This document shows positions 17,801 to 24,925 of a stretch of DNA of 64,000 bases, piece by piece; positions within the stretch are counted from its first letter, which is position 1; every line of letters starts with the position of its first letter. The stretch is from Hymenobacter nivis (GTDB taxonomy: Bacteria; Bacteroidota; Bacteroidia; Cytophagales; Hymenobacteraceae). Location: assembly GCF_003149515.1 (NCBI RefSeq), contig NZ_CP029145.1, positions 2,232,001-2,296,000 of the forward strand, read 5' to 3'. A model generated the notes under the pieces. It did not search any database. It saw nothing but the letters and a program-made list of their open reading frames with translations, and was not told the DNA's origin. The translations under genes and the position numbers were made by a program.

Positions 17801-17939
17801 TGGGGCCCCGGGCAATGGTTTTGGGGCGGGTGACGCGGTGCATGGGCCGGACGGCGCGGCGCTGGGCGGGGGCCAGCAGCGGGGCCGCCAGCAGCAGCAG
17901 CAGCAGCAGCAGCAGGCGTTGGGCAAGCGAGGAAGACAA
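14802..17939 (-). CDS. GH3 beta-N-acetylhexosaminidase fused to a beta-lactamase-fold serine hydrolase
   Basis: This large envelope enzyme is about 1045 residues from the TTG at 17939; an in-frame TTG at 18032 is also possible. The signal peptide contains nine consecutive Leu encoded by CTG repeats. The first domain is NagZ-like glycoside hydrolase 3, with AVAKHFPGHGDVDVDSHLAL (the His of KHFPGHGD is typical of the family) and the nucleophile region LIFTDAMNMKG, likely to cut N-acetylglucosamine linkages of peptidoglycan. The C-terminal domain, after about residue 640, is a penicillin-binding/beta-lactamase fold with SxxK in YDLASLTKLLA and a HTGFTG triad-like end. The fusion is a known Bacteroidota architecture. 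An AT-rich palindrome is inserted in frame between the two domains. Confidence 0.88.
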   Translation of the reverse strand: MSSSLAQRLLLLLLLLLAAPLLAPAQRRAVRPMHRVTRPKTIARGPKVPAAVAPAFTQYLHSPWVDSLMRALTPDQRVAQLFMVAAYSNRQRIDEDSVSALVQQYGVGGLIFFQGGPVRQSKLLNRYQAQARVPLLVALDGEWGAGMRLDSIEKFPYQMSLGAVAGADTALLYGMGAEVARQFRRLGIHVNFAPVVDVNNNAANPVIGFRSWGENPAAVARASRQYMRGLQDAGVLAVAKHFPGHGDVDVDSHLALPTVRVDRRRLDSLELPPFRNLIANGLGGVMVAHLNVPALDSTGTPTTLSRPVITGMLRGQLGFNGLIFTDAMNMKGVTSRYPPGEADVRALQAGNDILEFSRNVPLALQMVRAAVDSGRISQKEIDQHCRRVLALKQWAGLRHYQPVALQNLVADLNPPHARYLSHRLTELSLTLLRNQKSLLPLRRLDTLRVATLVLGGALRDTTAFQKAVADYVPTAHFHAAANPTLDELVRLREALKPYNLVLVSLQSLGRLPATNFGITPEANVLLRELAGQQQTLVLSVFGSAYAVAKVRDLDRAAAVVLAYQESPDAQSLAAQLIFGGVGAQGTLPVTVANNLPRGFGLKTEGGLRLRYANPEDVGLDGRLEARVDSLVGRALAVQAVPGCQVVVARNGTVVLRKSYGNQTYAGEIIVENEWNARNGKNKLMDKNASSAFSHSSTSSTLTKPRLVADDDLYDLASLTKLLAATPALLRLQQEGKFSPDSTLGNYFPFLRGTNKANLNMREVLAHQARLKAWIPFWKELTNRRGGLRRRYFRADSSARFPLLVARGLWGSRKLPARINKEIGASPLNTKPGYVYSDLSFMLYPQLVRARSGLAFEDFLRRDVYRPLGATTLGFRPARRFPLARIVPTEYDSTFRRQLLHGTVHDEGAALLGGFSGHAGLFGNANDVAKLVQTYAWGGHYGGQQLFDKKILADWTSCQFCPDNRRGLAFDRPAADPGVNFAKSSTPAAYGHTGFTGTAFYVEPQYGLVVVFLANRVHPTRRNGKLSELGVRTGLMQVVIESVLNP
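15838..15944. repeat. In-frame AT-rich palindromic insert in the GH3/serine-hydrolase gene
   Basis: An imperfect palindrome (arms TGTGGAAGATGTGCTTGAAT GTGAAAATG versus TGTGGAAAATGAGTGGAATG CGAGAAATG) lies inside the coding sequence without breaking it. It encodes roughly 35 residues, including NASSAFSHSSTSSTLTKPR, unlike the rest of the protein, and its GC content is far lower. It interrupts the region just before the SxxK motif. Confidence 0.7.
17889..17915. repeat. CAG/CTG triplet repeat in the signal peptide
   Basis: Nine uninterrupted CAG units on the plus strand (CTG on the coding strand) encode a run of leucines in the hydrophobic core of the signal peptide of the GH3 fusion protein. 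The repeat is in frame and slippage would change the core by whole leucines. Confidence 0.8.
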
Positions 17940-18054
17940 GGGCAGATCGGGTAAAGCGTTACGGATCAAAGCCGAAGCTACGCCCCGGGGAGCGGGCCGC
18001 CGGGACCCCGGGCCCACCGCGGCAAGCGCCAAAACCCCGGCCAGCCCGCGGGGC

Positions 18055-19770
18055 TTAGCGGCGGAAGTACACGGTAAAGGTAGAGCCTACGCCCACTTGG
18101 CTTTGCACCGCAATGCGGCCGCCGGCGTTTTCCACCAGCTTCTTCACCATATACAGGCCAATGCCGGAGCCCTCCACGTGGTCGTGCAGGCGCTGGAACA
18201 TGGCAAACAACCGGTCTTCGTCGGCCAGGTCCAGGCCCAGGCCGTTGTCGCGCACCGTCAGCACCACTTCGCCGCCCACCGTGTGGCAGCCGAGGTGCAC
18301 GTGCAGCGGGCGGGCGGGGTCGCGGTACTTGATGGCGTTGCTGAGCAGATTGTACACCACACTGCGCAGGTTTTTCTCGGCGAAGGGCAGCGGCTCGCAG
18401 TCGTCGGCGTCCACCTCCAGGCGGCCAGCGGCGGCCCGCAGCTCGGGGGCCAGGTCGAGGCGCACGTCGGCGATAACGGCCAGTATATCGGCCGGGGCAG
18501 GGGCTAGAGGATCTGCTTTTTGCACCTCAATCACGGCCGTGAGGTGCTCGATGGTGCGCCGGAAGCGGTCCACCGAGTCCTGCATCATATCGAGGATAGC
18601 CGGCACCTGGGCGGCGTCGCGGCTGGCGGGCGGCAGCTCGGCCACCAGGGCCTGGAGCAGGCCCTCGATGTTGGTGATGGGTCCCTTGAGGTCGTGCGAG
18701 GCGGTGTACACGAAGTTGTCGAGGTCCTCATTCACGCGGGTGAGCTGCTCATTGTTGGCGCGCAGCTGGGCCTGGGCCTGGGCCACGCGCTCCAGGGCCA
18801 GCTTCTGCTCGCGGATGTCGGTGAAGGTGCCGATCCACTCCCGGATGTTGCCGGCCTCGTCGCGCGAGGGCAGGGCCCGGCCCAGCATCCAGCGGTAGCC
18901 ACCCGCTTGGTTGCGGAGGCGGCACTCCACGTCCAGCGGCTTGCCGGTAGCCAAGCAGTGGCGCCAGCGCGCCATGGTAGCCACAAAATCGGCGGGGTGG
19001 AGGCGGCCGGTGATGGGTCCGGGCTCGGCCGCGGGCCCCTCGCCGGCAAAGTCGAACCAGCGGCGGTTAAGGTAGGACGTGACGCCCGCGGAGTCCGAAG
19101 TCCAGGCAATCTGGGGGATGCCTTCCAGCACGCGGCCTACCTCGGTGGCCACCAGCTCCACGGCCTGGCGGGCGGCTTGCTGGCGCAGCACTTCGTCGTG
19201 GGCGCGCTCAATCAGCGCGTTCTGCTCCACCACCAAGGCCCGGATGCCGTCGATTTCCTGCGCCGCCGACACGTCGGTTACCAGCACCGCCAGCGCCTGG
19301 GCCCCGTCGAAAGCCAGCCCGTTCATCGACACGGCGCAGGGCCGCAGGGCCCCCTCCGGGCCCCGCAGGGGCAGCTCGCCGCGCGCCTTGTCGGCCCAGC
19401 CCCGTGCCACCAGCCCGGCCCAGTAGTCCTGGAAGTCGGCCGGCACGCTGGCGGCGAAGGCGTCGCCCAGCAGGGCGGCCGGCGCGCGGCCCAGCAGCCT
19501 GGCCAGGGCCGCGTTGCAGTACAGCACCGTGCCCTCGGGGCTCAGCAGCAGGGCCCCCTCGTTCATCTGCTCGATGAGGGCGCGGTAGCCCTGGTCGGCG
19601 CTTTGCAGGGTGAAGATGCGGGGCCCCTCGGGGCCCTGGATGGCCAACGCGTCAACGGCGCCGGTGCGCACGGCGGCAATCAGCTCCTCGGCTTCACGCA
19701 GGCGGTGGCGCAGCTCCTCGTTTTCGAGGGCCAGGGCGGCGGCATCGGGCGGGATGGGCGGCAGCATCAT
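18055..19770 (-). CDS. PAS-domain histidine kinase of the Kai locus
   Basis: This 571-residue protein has no membrane segment. A helical start (ALENEELRHRLREAEELIAAVRT) leads to a first PAS domain (YRALIEQMNEGALLLSPEGT, residues ~60-165) and a second one (IPQIAWTSDSAGVTSYLNRRWF, ~210-330). A coiled stretch and the HisKA box FVYTASHDLKGPITNIEGLL follow, with its His near 366. The ATPase domain ends the protein (NLLSNAIKYRD, VRDNGLGLDL, GSGIGLYMVKKLVE). The ATG at 19770 overlaps the stop of the preceding kaiB by 4 bases. Two of the upstream partners are intact and one (kaiC) is broken, so this kinase may respond to KaiB-dependent timing or have acquired an independent role. No cognate regulator lies nearby. 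Confidence 0.88.
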   Translation of the reverse strand: MMLPPIPPDAAALALENEELRHRLREAEELIAAVRTGAVDALAIQGPEGPRIFTLQSADQGYRALIEQMNEGALLLSPEGTVLYCNAALARLLGRAPAALLGDAFAASVPADFQDYWAGLVARGWADKARGELPLRGPEGALRPCAVSMNGLAFDGAQALAVLVTDVSAAQEIDGIRALVVEQNALIERAHDEVLRQQAARQAVELVATEVGRVLEGIPQIAWTSDSAGVTSYLNRRWFDFAGEGPAAEPGPITGRLHPADFVATMARWRHCLATGKPLDVECRLRNQAGGYRWMLGRALPSRDEAGNIREWIGTFTDIREQKLALERVAQAQAQLRANNEQLTRVNEDLDNFVYTASHDLKGPITNIEGLLQALVAELPPASRDAAQVPAILDMMQDSVDRFRRTIEHLTAVIEVQKADPLAPAPADILAVIADVRLDLAPELRAAAGRLEVDADDCEPLPFAEKNLRSVVYNLLSNAIKYRDPARPLHVHLGCHTVGGEVVLTVRDNGLGLDLADEDRLFAMFQRLHDHVEGSGIGLYMVKKLVENAGGRIAVQSQVGVGSTFTVYFRR

Positions 19771-20075
19771 GCGGCGGGGGGCGCGGTGGGCAGGCCCAGG
19801 GCGGCCAGCACCGCGGCCCGATCGGAAAGGTCGCCCACGAGCCGCCGCTGGGGCAACGGACGCACCCGCACCAGCGTGGGAGCAGCGATAATTTGCTCTT
19901 GCTGAATCAACTGAGGCTCCTGGTAGAGGTCAATAATGCGCAGCGCGTAGCGGCCGGCCAGGTGTTGCTCGCAGATTTCCTTGATGTTGCGCACGGCGCG
20001 CGTCGAGTTTGGCGTAGCGCCGGTCACGTACAGGTCGAAGGCGTAGTCGGCGGGCGGGGCGGCGGTTGGTTCCAC
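19767..20075 (-). CDS. kaiB: KaiB family protein (second copy)
   Basis: This 102-residue protein keeps the KaiB thioredoxin-like fold signature: YAFDLYVTGATPNSTRAVRN, ICEQHLAGRYALRIIDLYQE and IIAAPTLVRVRPLPQRRLVG. KaiB binds the KaiC hexamer and, in cyanobacteria, signals to output histidine kinases. The start is a GTG three bases beyond the stop of the first kaiB, and the stop overlaps the kinase start, so the three genes are translationally coupled. The TLVR...P.P.RRLVGDLSDR segment that contacts KaiC is complete. No intact kaiC exists in this window. Confidence 0.88.
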   Translation of the reverse strand: MEPTAAPPADYAFDLYVTGATPNSTRAVRNIKEICEQHLAGRYALRIIDLYQEPQLIQQEQIIAAPTLVRVRPLPQRRLVGDLSDRAAVLAALGLPTAPPAA

Positions 20076-20078
20076 GGC

Positions 20079-20405
20079 CTATTGCCCCCCCCGCGGGCGG
20101 ATGTCGAGCCCCACCAGCACGCGCTTCTCGTTCGAGAAGTCGCCGATGAGGCGGCGCAGCGGCGCGGGCACCTTGTGCACCAGCGTCGGGATGGCCAGAA
20201 CCTGGTCGCCCTCGGCCAGCTGCGGATGCAGCAGTAAGTCATTCACCTCCAGCGAGTAGCTGCTGGCCATGTACTCTTCGCAGTAGCCGCGCAGGTTGGC
20301 CAGTGCGGCCACCGACTTCGCGGTCTGGTCGGCTATGTACAGGCGCAATTCCCATTTGTAGCCGCTCGCGGGTGACGCAACGTCCAAACCTTCCCTCATT
20401 TCCAT
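20079..20405 (-). CDS. kaiB: KaiB family protein (first copy)
   Basis: This 108-residue protein is a second KaiB (YKWELRLYIADQTAKSVAAL, CEEYMASSYSLEVNDLLLHP, VLAIPTLVHKVPAPLRRLIG). It differs from its neighbour in the first strand (RLYIADQT instead of LYVTGATP), which is the pattern of the KaiB1/KaiB2-type pairs of non-cyanobacteria. It starts with ATG at 20405, right after the kaiC pseudogene, and stops 3 bases before the next kaiB start. Possible roles: clock protein, or a stress-linked protein as proposed for some non-cyanobacterial KaiB. Confidence 0.86.
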   Translation of the reverse strand: MEMREGLDVASPASGYKWELRLYIADQTAKSVAALANLRGYCEEYMASSYSLEVNDLLLHPQLAEGDQVLAIPTLVHKVPAPLRRLIGDFSNEKRVLVGLDIRPRGGQ

Positions 20406-20429
20406 ATTCGCTCGACTATACGGGAATGC

Positions 20430-21420
20430 TAAGCCGAACGTTGGGGCCCCGGGGCTGTTTCATTACTGGTTGCATCATCGCCCTCGGCCGGGGCCCTTTC
20501 CTGAGCGGCCCGCGCCTGGCGCAGCGCTTCCTCCCCCGATTCGAACTCGGTGCGCAGGTACCGATGGTGGCCTCCAGCACCCGGCGCTTGCGTTCCAGCT
20601 CGCGGCCGCTGCGGTTCAGCGCGTGCTGCTCGGCGGCGGCGGCGGCCAGGGCCTGGGCGCGCTGGGCCAGGCGGCCCGCCCCGGTAATAATGCCCGTGGG
20701 GCCCACCACCACATCGAGCAGCTCCACGCCCTGCGGGGTCACCACGAACTCGCGCACCTGGTTGGAGTGGGCCAGGCCGCGGGCCTTGAGGATGCTCAGG
20801 CCGCGGTTGCGCTCGCCGATGCCTTCGAGGTCGCGCACCGAAATCCAGGTATCGACCAGCGACGACACGCCTTCCCCGGTCATGTCCAGCCGCCCGTCGC
20901 GCCCGCTTACCAGGGCCGTGAACAAGGCTGTGATACCGCGCACTCAAGTAGTCAATCAGGCGGATGAGCATGCTGCGAACCTCGCTGATGCTGCCCACCG
21001 ACACCAGGTTGCTGATGAGGTCGATGAGGTGTGGGGCTGAGACTCGCTCACGAGGCGGTGCAGCGTCACGAGGTAGCGCTCCAAGCTGTTGAGGGTGAGG
21101 CACGGGGCGTCGATGCACAGCAAATCCTGGTCGAGGAAGGGCTGCAAGTCCAGGCCCACCGACTGCATATTGCGCACGAACCGGGCCGGCGATTCTTCGC
21201 AGGCGAAGTAAGATGCACCGCTCGCCGCGCCGGCAGGCGGCCAGCACGAAGGACGCCGCCAGCGTGGTTTTGGCGGTGCCAGCCGTGCCCGTCAGCAGCG
21301 TGCTGCTGCCGCGGTACCAGCGTGGGCCGGCCCAGCGGGCAAGCCGCCCCCAGTAATTTCGTCGAGGCCGTCGAGGCCGGTGGGCGCTTTGGGCAGCCGG
21401 GGCAGCGCAACCGAGCCGGC
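20430..21420 (-). pseudogene. kaiC: kaiC, multiply frameshifted, with internal deletion
   Basis: The N-terminal end reads LPRLPKAPTGLDGLDEITGG GLPAG, the start of the KaiC CI domain, but continues directly into YRGSSTLLTGTAGTAKTTLA, the Walker A of the CII domain, so about 230 residues of CI appear lost. Later pieces are in changing frames: SYFACEESPARFVRNMQSVG, LDLQPFLDQDLLCID, LIDLISNLVSVGSISEVRSM LIRLIDYL, then RGITALFTALVSG to LLDVVVGPTGIITGAGRLAQ. At least five frame changes are needed. The CII phosphosite is Ser-Ser (GVSSLVDTWI), where cyanobacterial KaiC has Ser-Thr. It precedes two kaiB and a PAS kinase. No functional KaiC can come from it unless these are sequencing errors. Confidence 0.88.
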
Positions 21421-21449
21421 GGAGGTAATCTCTCGCAGTTGGTTGGCTT

Positions 21450-21592
21450 AGAGCGGTTTCGCAGTTGTACTGCTCACGAAGTAGAATGCGGGGCTTGCCC
21501 CCGCCCGTCGTTGAACGGTTCCGTCGGCTTTCGTTCAACGACGGGCGGGGGCAAGCCCCGCCCCTACCTCCACTAACTTCGAAACCGCTTTA
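21450..21592. repeat. Palindromic element R2, copy 3
   Basis: The outer arms AGCGGTTTCGCAGTT / AACTTCGAAACCGCTTT enclose GTACTGCTCACGAAGTAGAA TGCGGGGCTTGCC and its complement GGCAAGCCCCGCCCCTACC. The inner pair GCCCGTCGTTGAACGG / CGTTCAACGACGGGC is nearly perfect. It lies just beyond the broken 5' end of kaiC and before a DUF885 gene on the other strand. Confidence 0.78.
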
Positions 21593-21672
21593 ACAACTTG
21601 GGGGAAGCCCCAAAGTTGATTAGCTGGGCGGCGGCCGCGCCGGTCTTCACGCGGCGTGCCCGGCCGGGGCCG

Positions 21673-21680
21673 TAGTTTGG
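21673..21680 (+). promoter_or_regulatory. Possible -7 box (TAGTTTGG)
   Basis: It lies 24 bases upstream of the DUF885 start. The same context (GGCCGTAG then TTG) recurs upstream of the paralogue at 28648, which makes it a candidate promoter element. Confidence 0.35.
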
Positions 21681-21703
21681 TGGCCGCATTCGCTTCGCTG
21701 TTT

Positions 21704-23512
21704 ATGAAAAAACTCCTCCTCGCCGGGCTGGCCGCCGCCGCCCTGGCCACCGCCTGCAACCAACGGAACAAGTCCGACACCAGTTGGACGGGCCGGACAG
21801 ACCACCCCTCCGCCGATCCCCAGGCCCTGGGGGCCCTGTTCGACACGTATTGGGAAAAGCAGTCGCGCCTCGACCCGCTTTCGGCCACCAGCCAGGGCGA
21901 CAACCGCTTCAACGACCAGCTGCCCAACGACGGCACCCGCGCCTACCGCGACTCGCTGCGCACGTTTTACCAAACGTATTTGACGCGGCTGGAGCGCTTC
22001 GACCGCGCGGAGCTGGGGCCCAACGACCAGCTCAGCTACGACATTTTCCGGTACCAGATGCAGCAGAACCTGGCCGGCTTGCAGCTGAATACCTGGATGA
22101 TGCCCTTCAACCAGTTCTACGCCCTGCCCCTCACGATGGGCCAGATGGGCTCGGGCGAAGGAATTCAGCCCTTCAAAACGGTGAAAGATTACGACAACTG
22201 GCTGGGCCGCGTGCGGGGCTTCGCGGTGTGGGCCGACACGGCCATCGCCAACTTCCGCACCGGCGTGCGGGCCGGCGTGGTGCTGCCCCGGGCCCTGGTG
22301 ACGCAGATGGTGCCCCAGATGCGGGCCCTGGTGGTGGCCGACCCCGCCAAAAGCCTCTTCTACGGCCCCATCAACAAGTTTCCCGCCAGCTTCTCGGCCG
22401 CCGACAAGGCCCGGCTGACGGCCGACTACAAGAAGGCCATCAGCACCGAGCTGGTGCCGACGTACCAGAAGCTGGGCGACTTCCTGCAAACCGAGTACCT
22501 GCCCCGCGCCCGCGCCAGCAGCGGCCTGGGGGCCCTACCCGGCGGCCCGGAAATGTACAAGTATCTGGTGGCCAACTCGACGACCACCGACCTAACGCCA
22601 GCCGAGATCTACCAGGTGGGCCTGGGCGAGGTGAAGCGCATCCGCGCCGAGATGGAGCGCGTGAAGGCCAGCGTGGGCTTCAAGGGCGACTTGCGGGCAT
22701 TTTTCGAGTACCTGAAAACCGACAAGCGCTTCCGGCCCTACAAGACGCCGGCCCAGATTCTGGCCGCCTTCGAAGCCATCCACCAGCGCATGGCCCCGAA
22801 CCTGGCCAAGATGTTCGGCCACGTGCCCAAAACGCCGTTTGAAATCCGCCAAACCGAGGCCTTCCGCGCCGCCTCGGCCTCGGCCGAGTACAACCAGGGG
22901 GCCCCGGATGGCTCGCGGCCGGGCATTTTCTACGTGCCCATTCTGGACGCCACCAAGTTCACGACCACCTCGGGCATGGAGTCGCTGTTTCTGCACGAGG
23001 CCATCCCCGGGCACCACTACCAGATTTCGCTGCAGCAGGAAAACACCAGCCTGCCCAAGTTCCGGCGCTTCGGCGGCCAGAACGCCTACGTGGAGGGCTG
23101 GGCCCTGTACTGTGAAAGCCTGGGCAAGGAGCTGGGCCTCTACACCGACCCCTACCAGTACGCCGGGGCCCTGGGCGACGAGATGCTGCGCGCCGTGCGC
23201 CTGGTGGTGGACACCGGCCTGCACAGCCGCAACATGACCCGCGAGCAAGCCATCGCCTACATGCTCGACAACCTGCCCCTGAGCACCCAGGACGCCACCT
23301 CGGCCGTGGAGCGCTACATGGCCATCCCCGGGCAGGCGCTGGGCTACAAGATTGGGGCCCTGAAAATCAGGGAGCTGCGCACCCGGTACGAGCAGCAGCT
23401 GGGCCCCAAGTTCTCGCTCAGCGCCTTCCACGACGAAATTCTGAAAGACGGCTCGATGCCGCTGGCCGTGCTCGAGAAGAAAATGGACGCCTGGGCCGCC
23501 GCCCAGAAGTAG
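21704..23512 (+). CDS. DUF885 metalloprotease-like lipoprotein, copy 1
   Basis: This 602-residue protein starts with a lipoprotein signal (MKKLLLAGLAAAALATACNQ, lipidated Cys18), which sets the start at 21704. The DUF885 core follows: SRLDPLSATSQGDNRFNDQL, YDNWLGRVRGFAVW and the zinc motif LHEAIPGHHYQISLQQEN with His431 and Glu432. It also has the ENTSLPKFRRFGGQNAYVEG WALYCESLGKELGLY segment and IPGQALGYKIGALKIRELR. DUF885 proteins are M32-like peptidases; roles in peptide or cell-wall breakdown are likely. Two paralogues sit downstream at 28648 and 30637. Surface display is inferred from the lipid anchor. Confidence 0.87.
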   Translation: MKKLLLAGLAAAALATACNQRNKSDTSWTGRTDHPSADPQALGALFDTYWEKQSRLDPLSATSQGDNRFNDQLPNDGTRAYRDSLRTFYQTYLTRLERFDRAELGPNDQLSYDIFRYQMQQNLAGLQLNTWMMPFNQFYALPLTMGQMGSGEGIQPFKTVKDYDNWLGRVRGFAVWADTAIANFRTGVRAGVVLPRALVTQMVPQMRALVVADPAKSLFYGPINKFPASFSAADKARLTADYKKAISTELVPTYQKLGDFLQTEYLPRARASSGLGALPGGPEMYKYLVANSTTTDLTPAEIYQVGLGEVKRIRAEMERVKASVGFKGDLRAFFEYLKTDKRFRPYKTPAQILAAFEAIHQRMAPNLAKMFGHVPKTPFEIRQTEAFRAASASAEYNQGAPDGSRPGIFYVPILDATKFTTTSGMESLFLHEAIPGHHYQISLQQENTSLPKFRRFGGQNAYVEGWALYCESLGKELGLYTDPYQYAGALGDEMLRAVRLVVDTGLHSRNMTREQAIAYMLDNLPLSTQDATSAVERYMAIPGQALGYKIGALKIRELRTRYEQQLGPKFSLSAFHDEILKDGSMPLAVLEKKMDAWAAAQK

Positions 23513-23575
23513 GGCCCCGGCGCGGTTTTTTGCTAACGCGCTCTTATGCTTTATCTTAGCCGCTGTTCAACTAAT

Positions 23576-23680
23576 AAAAACGGTCATGCTGAGCGCAGTC
23601 GAAGCATCTCTCCCGCCGCGGTAGCCCTTGATTACTTGCGCGGGAGAGATGCTTCGACTGCGCTCAGCATGACCGTTTTT
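23576..23680. repeat. Dispersed palindrome family R1, copy d
   Basis: Arms AAAAACGGTCATGCTGAGCG continuing CAGTCGAAGCATCTCTCCCGC and its complement GCGGGAGAGATGCTTCGACT ... GCATGACCGTTTTT enclose about 25 bases. It fills the gap between the DUF885 gene and the TlpA gene, 25 bases before that start. Confidence 0.87.
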
Positions 23681-23704
23681 AGTTTGCACCAAAACCCTTT
23701 CCTC

Positions 23705-24835
23705 ATGAAACTTCTCTTCGCCGCGGCCCTGGGGGCCCTGCCCCTACTGGCCCAGGCCCAGGCCGAAACCTTCGTATTGAACGGCAAAGTCGCCAACGCC
23801 AGGGCTAATAGCAAAGCCTACTTGAGATATTCCATCGACGGCAAGGCAGTAATAGATTCAGCATGGGTGAAAAAAGACGGCGCCTTCTCTTTTAAGGGCA
23901 CCGTGCCGGGCCCCGTGGCGGCCAACCTGGCCTTCACGCACCAGGGCACCGCGCTGGCCAAAACGCGCGACATGACCAGCGTGTACCTCGAAAAAGGCAC
24001 CATCAAAGTAGCCACGCCCGACTCGGCCACCAAGGCCGTCGTCGCGGGCACGCCCATTAATGCACTGGCCAACCAGCTACGCGAGCAGATGAAGCCGCTG
24101 GATGCCCAGGGCAAGGCCCTGGGCCAGCAGTACATGGCCGCCCGCGCCAAGCAGGACAAGCCCGCTATGGATGCGCTCGAAGCCAAGTTCGACGCCAACG
24201 ACGAGGCCCAACGGAAGGTAGCCGCCGAGTTCGTAGCGGTCCATCCCAACGACCGGTTCAGCCTGTTCGCCGTCAAGCAAGCTGTAGGCTACGCCCCCAA
24301 GGCGGCTGAGTACGCGGCGCTCTTCGAGAAGCTTTCGCCCAAGCTGCGGGCCACGCCGGAGGGCCAGAAAATTGCTACCCAAATCGCCAAGTTGCAGTCG
24401 GTAGCCGTGGGGGCCCTAGCGCCCGACTTCACCCAGAAAACGCCCGAGGGCACGCCGCTCACGCTCTCGTCGCTGCGTGGCAAGTACGTGCTGATTGACT
24501 TCTGGGCCAGCTGGTGCGGCCCCTGCCGCCAGGAGAATCCCAACGTAGTGGCGGCTTACAACACCTACAAAGACAAGGGCTTCACCATCCTAGGCGTGTC
24601 GCTGGACCGGGAGAACGGCCAGGGCGCCTGGGTTAAAGCCATTGCCGCCGATGGCCTGGTCTGGCACCAAGTGTCGGACCTGAAATTCTGGCAGAACGCC
24701 GTGGCCCAACAGTACAGCGTGCTGGGCATCCCCCAAAACTTCCTGCTCGACCCCGCCGGCAAAATCGTGGCCACCAACCTGCGCGGCGAAGAGCTGCAAA
24801 CCAAGCTGGCCCAACTGCTGATGCCAGTGAAGTAG
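23705..24835 (+). CDS. TlpA-like thiol-disulfide oxidoreductase with DUF4369 domain
   Basis: This 376-residue protein has a signal peptide (MKLLFAAALGALPLLAQAQA) and is expected in the periplasm or envelope. Residues 20-130 form the DUF4369 domain (ETFVLNGKVANARANSKAYL ... DGAFSFKGTVPGPV), which accompanies thioredoxins in Bacteroidota. After a helical spacer the thioredoxin fold reads LIDFWASWCGPCRQENPNVV with the redox cysteines CGPC and a cis-proline in YSVLGIPQNFLLDPAGKIV. It reduces or rearranges disulfides, as for cytochrome c maturation; its client is unknown. An intrinsic terminator follows. Confidence 0.9.
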   Translation: MKLLFAAALGALPLLAQAQAETFVLNGKVANARANSKAYLRYSIDGKAVIDSAWVKKDGAFSFKGTVPGPVAANLAFTHQGTALAKTRDMTSVYLEKGTIKVATPDSATKAVVAGTPINALANQLREQMKPLDAQGKALGQQYMAARAKQDKPAMDALEAKFDANDEAQRKVAAEFVAVHPNDRFSLFAVKQAVGYAPKAAEYAALFEKLSPKLRATPEGQKIATQIAKLQSVAVGALAPDFTQKTPEGTPLTLSSLRGKYVLIDFWASWCGPCRQENPNVVAAYNTYKDKGFTILGVSLDRENGQGAWVKAIAADGLVWHQVSDLKFWQNAVAQQYSVLGIPQNFLLDPAGKIVATNLRGEELQTKLAQLLMPVK

Positions 24836-24856
24836 GTCTTCCCGTCACCCATCTGC

Positions 24857-24887
24857 AAAAAAGCCCGGTCCCGCGCCGGGCTTTTTC
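24857..24887. terminator. Rho-independent terminator after the TlpA gene
   Basis: Stem GCCCGG/CCGGGC flanked by a run of six A and a run of five T allows termination from both strands. It sits between the convergent TlpA gene and the response-regulator gene. Confidence 0.8.
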
Positions 24888-24902
24888 GTGGGCCATAGCG
24901 CG

Positions 24903-24925
24903 AACTGTAGCGCGGACTTTAGCTA
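24903..24925. repeat. GTAGCGCGGACT repeat (family R4), short copy
   Basis: The word CTGTAGCGCGGACTTTAGCT also occurs at 55470-55490, and related GTAGCGCGG / CGCAGCGTCCACGC words occur at 28488-28552 and 58226-58257. The copy ends right at the stop of the response regulator. Confidence 0.5.

Noticed and set aside
14802..17939. Two separate genes (GH3 and beta-lactamase) joined by an assembly error
   Set aside because: The fusion is a recognised Bacteroidota architecture, and the frame is continuous even through the AT-rich insert.
16674..17954. Long plus-strand frame with many His and Gly
   Set aside because: It is the complement of the GH3 coding region; no motif, and its His/Gln/Gly-rich content is what reverse frames of this GC composition give.
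20520..20565. GATTCGAACTCGGTGC looks like a tRNA T-arm
   Set aside because: It lies within the KaiC remnant (in frame it reads through the TEFESGEEALRQ tail), and no acceptor or anticodon arm can be folded around it.
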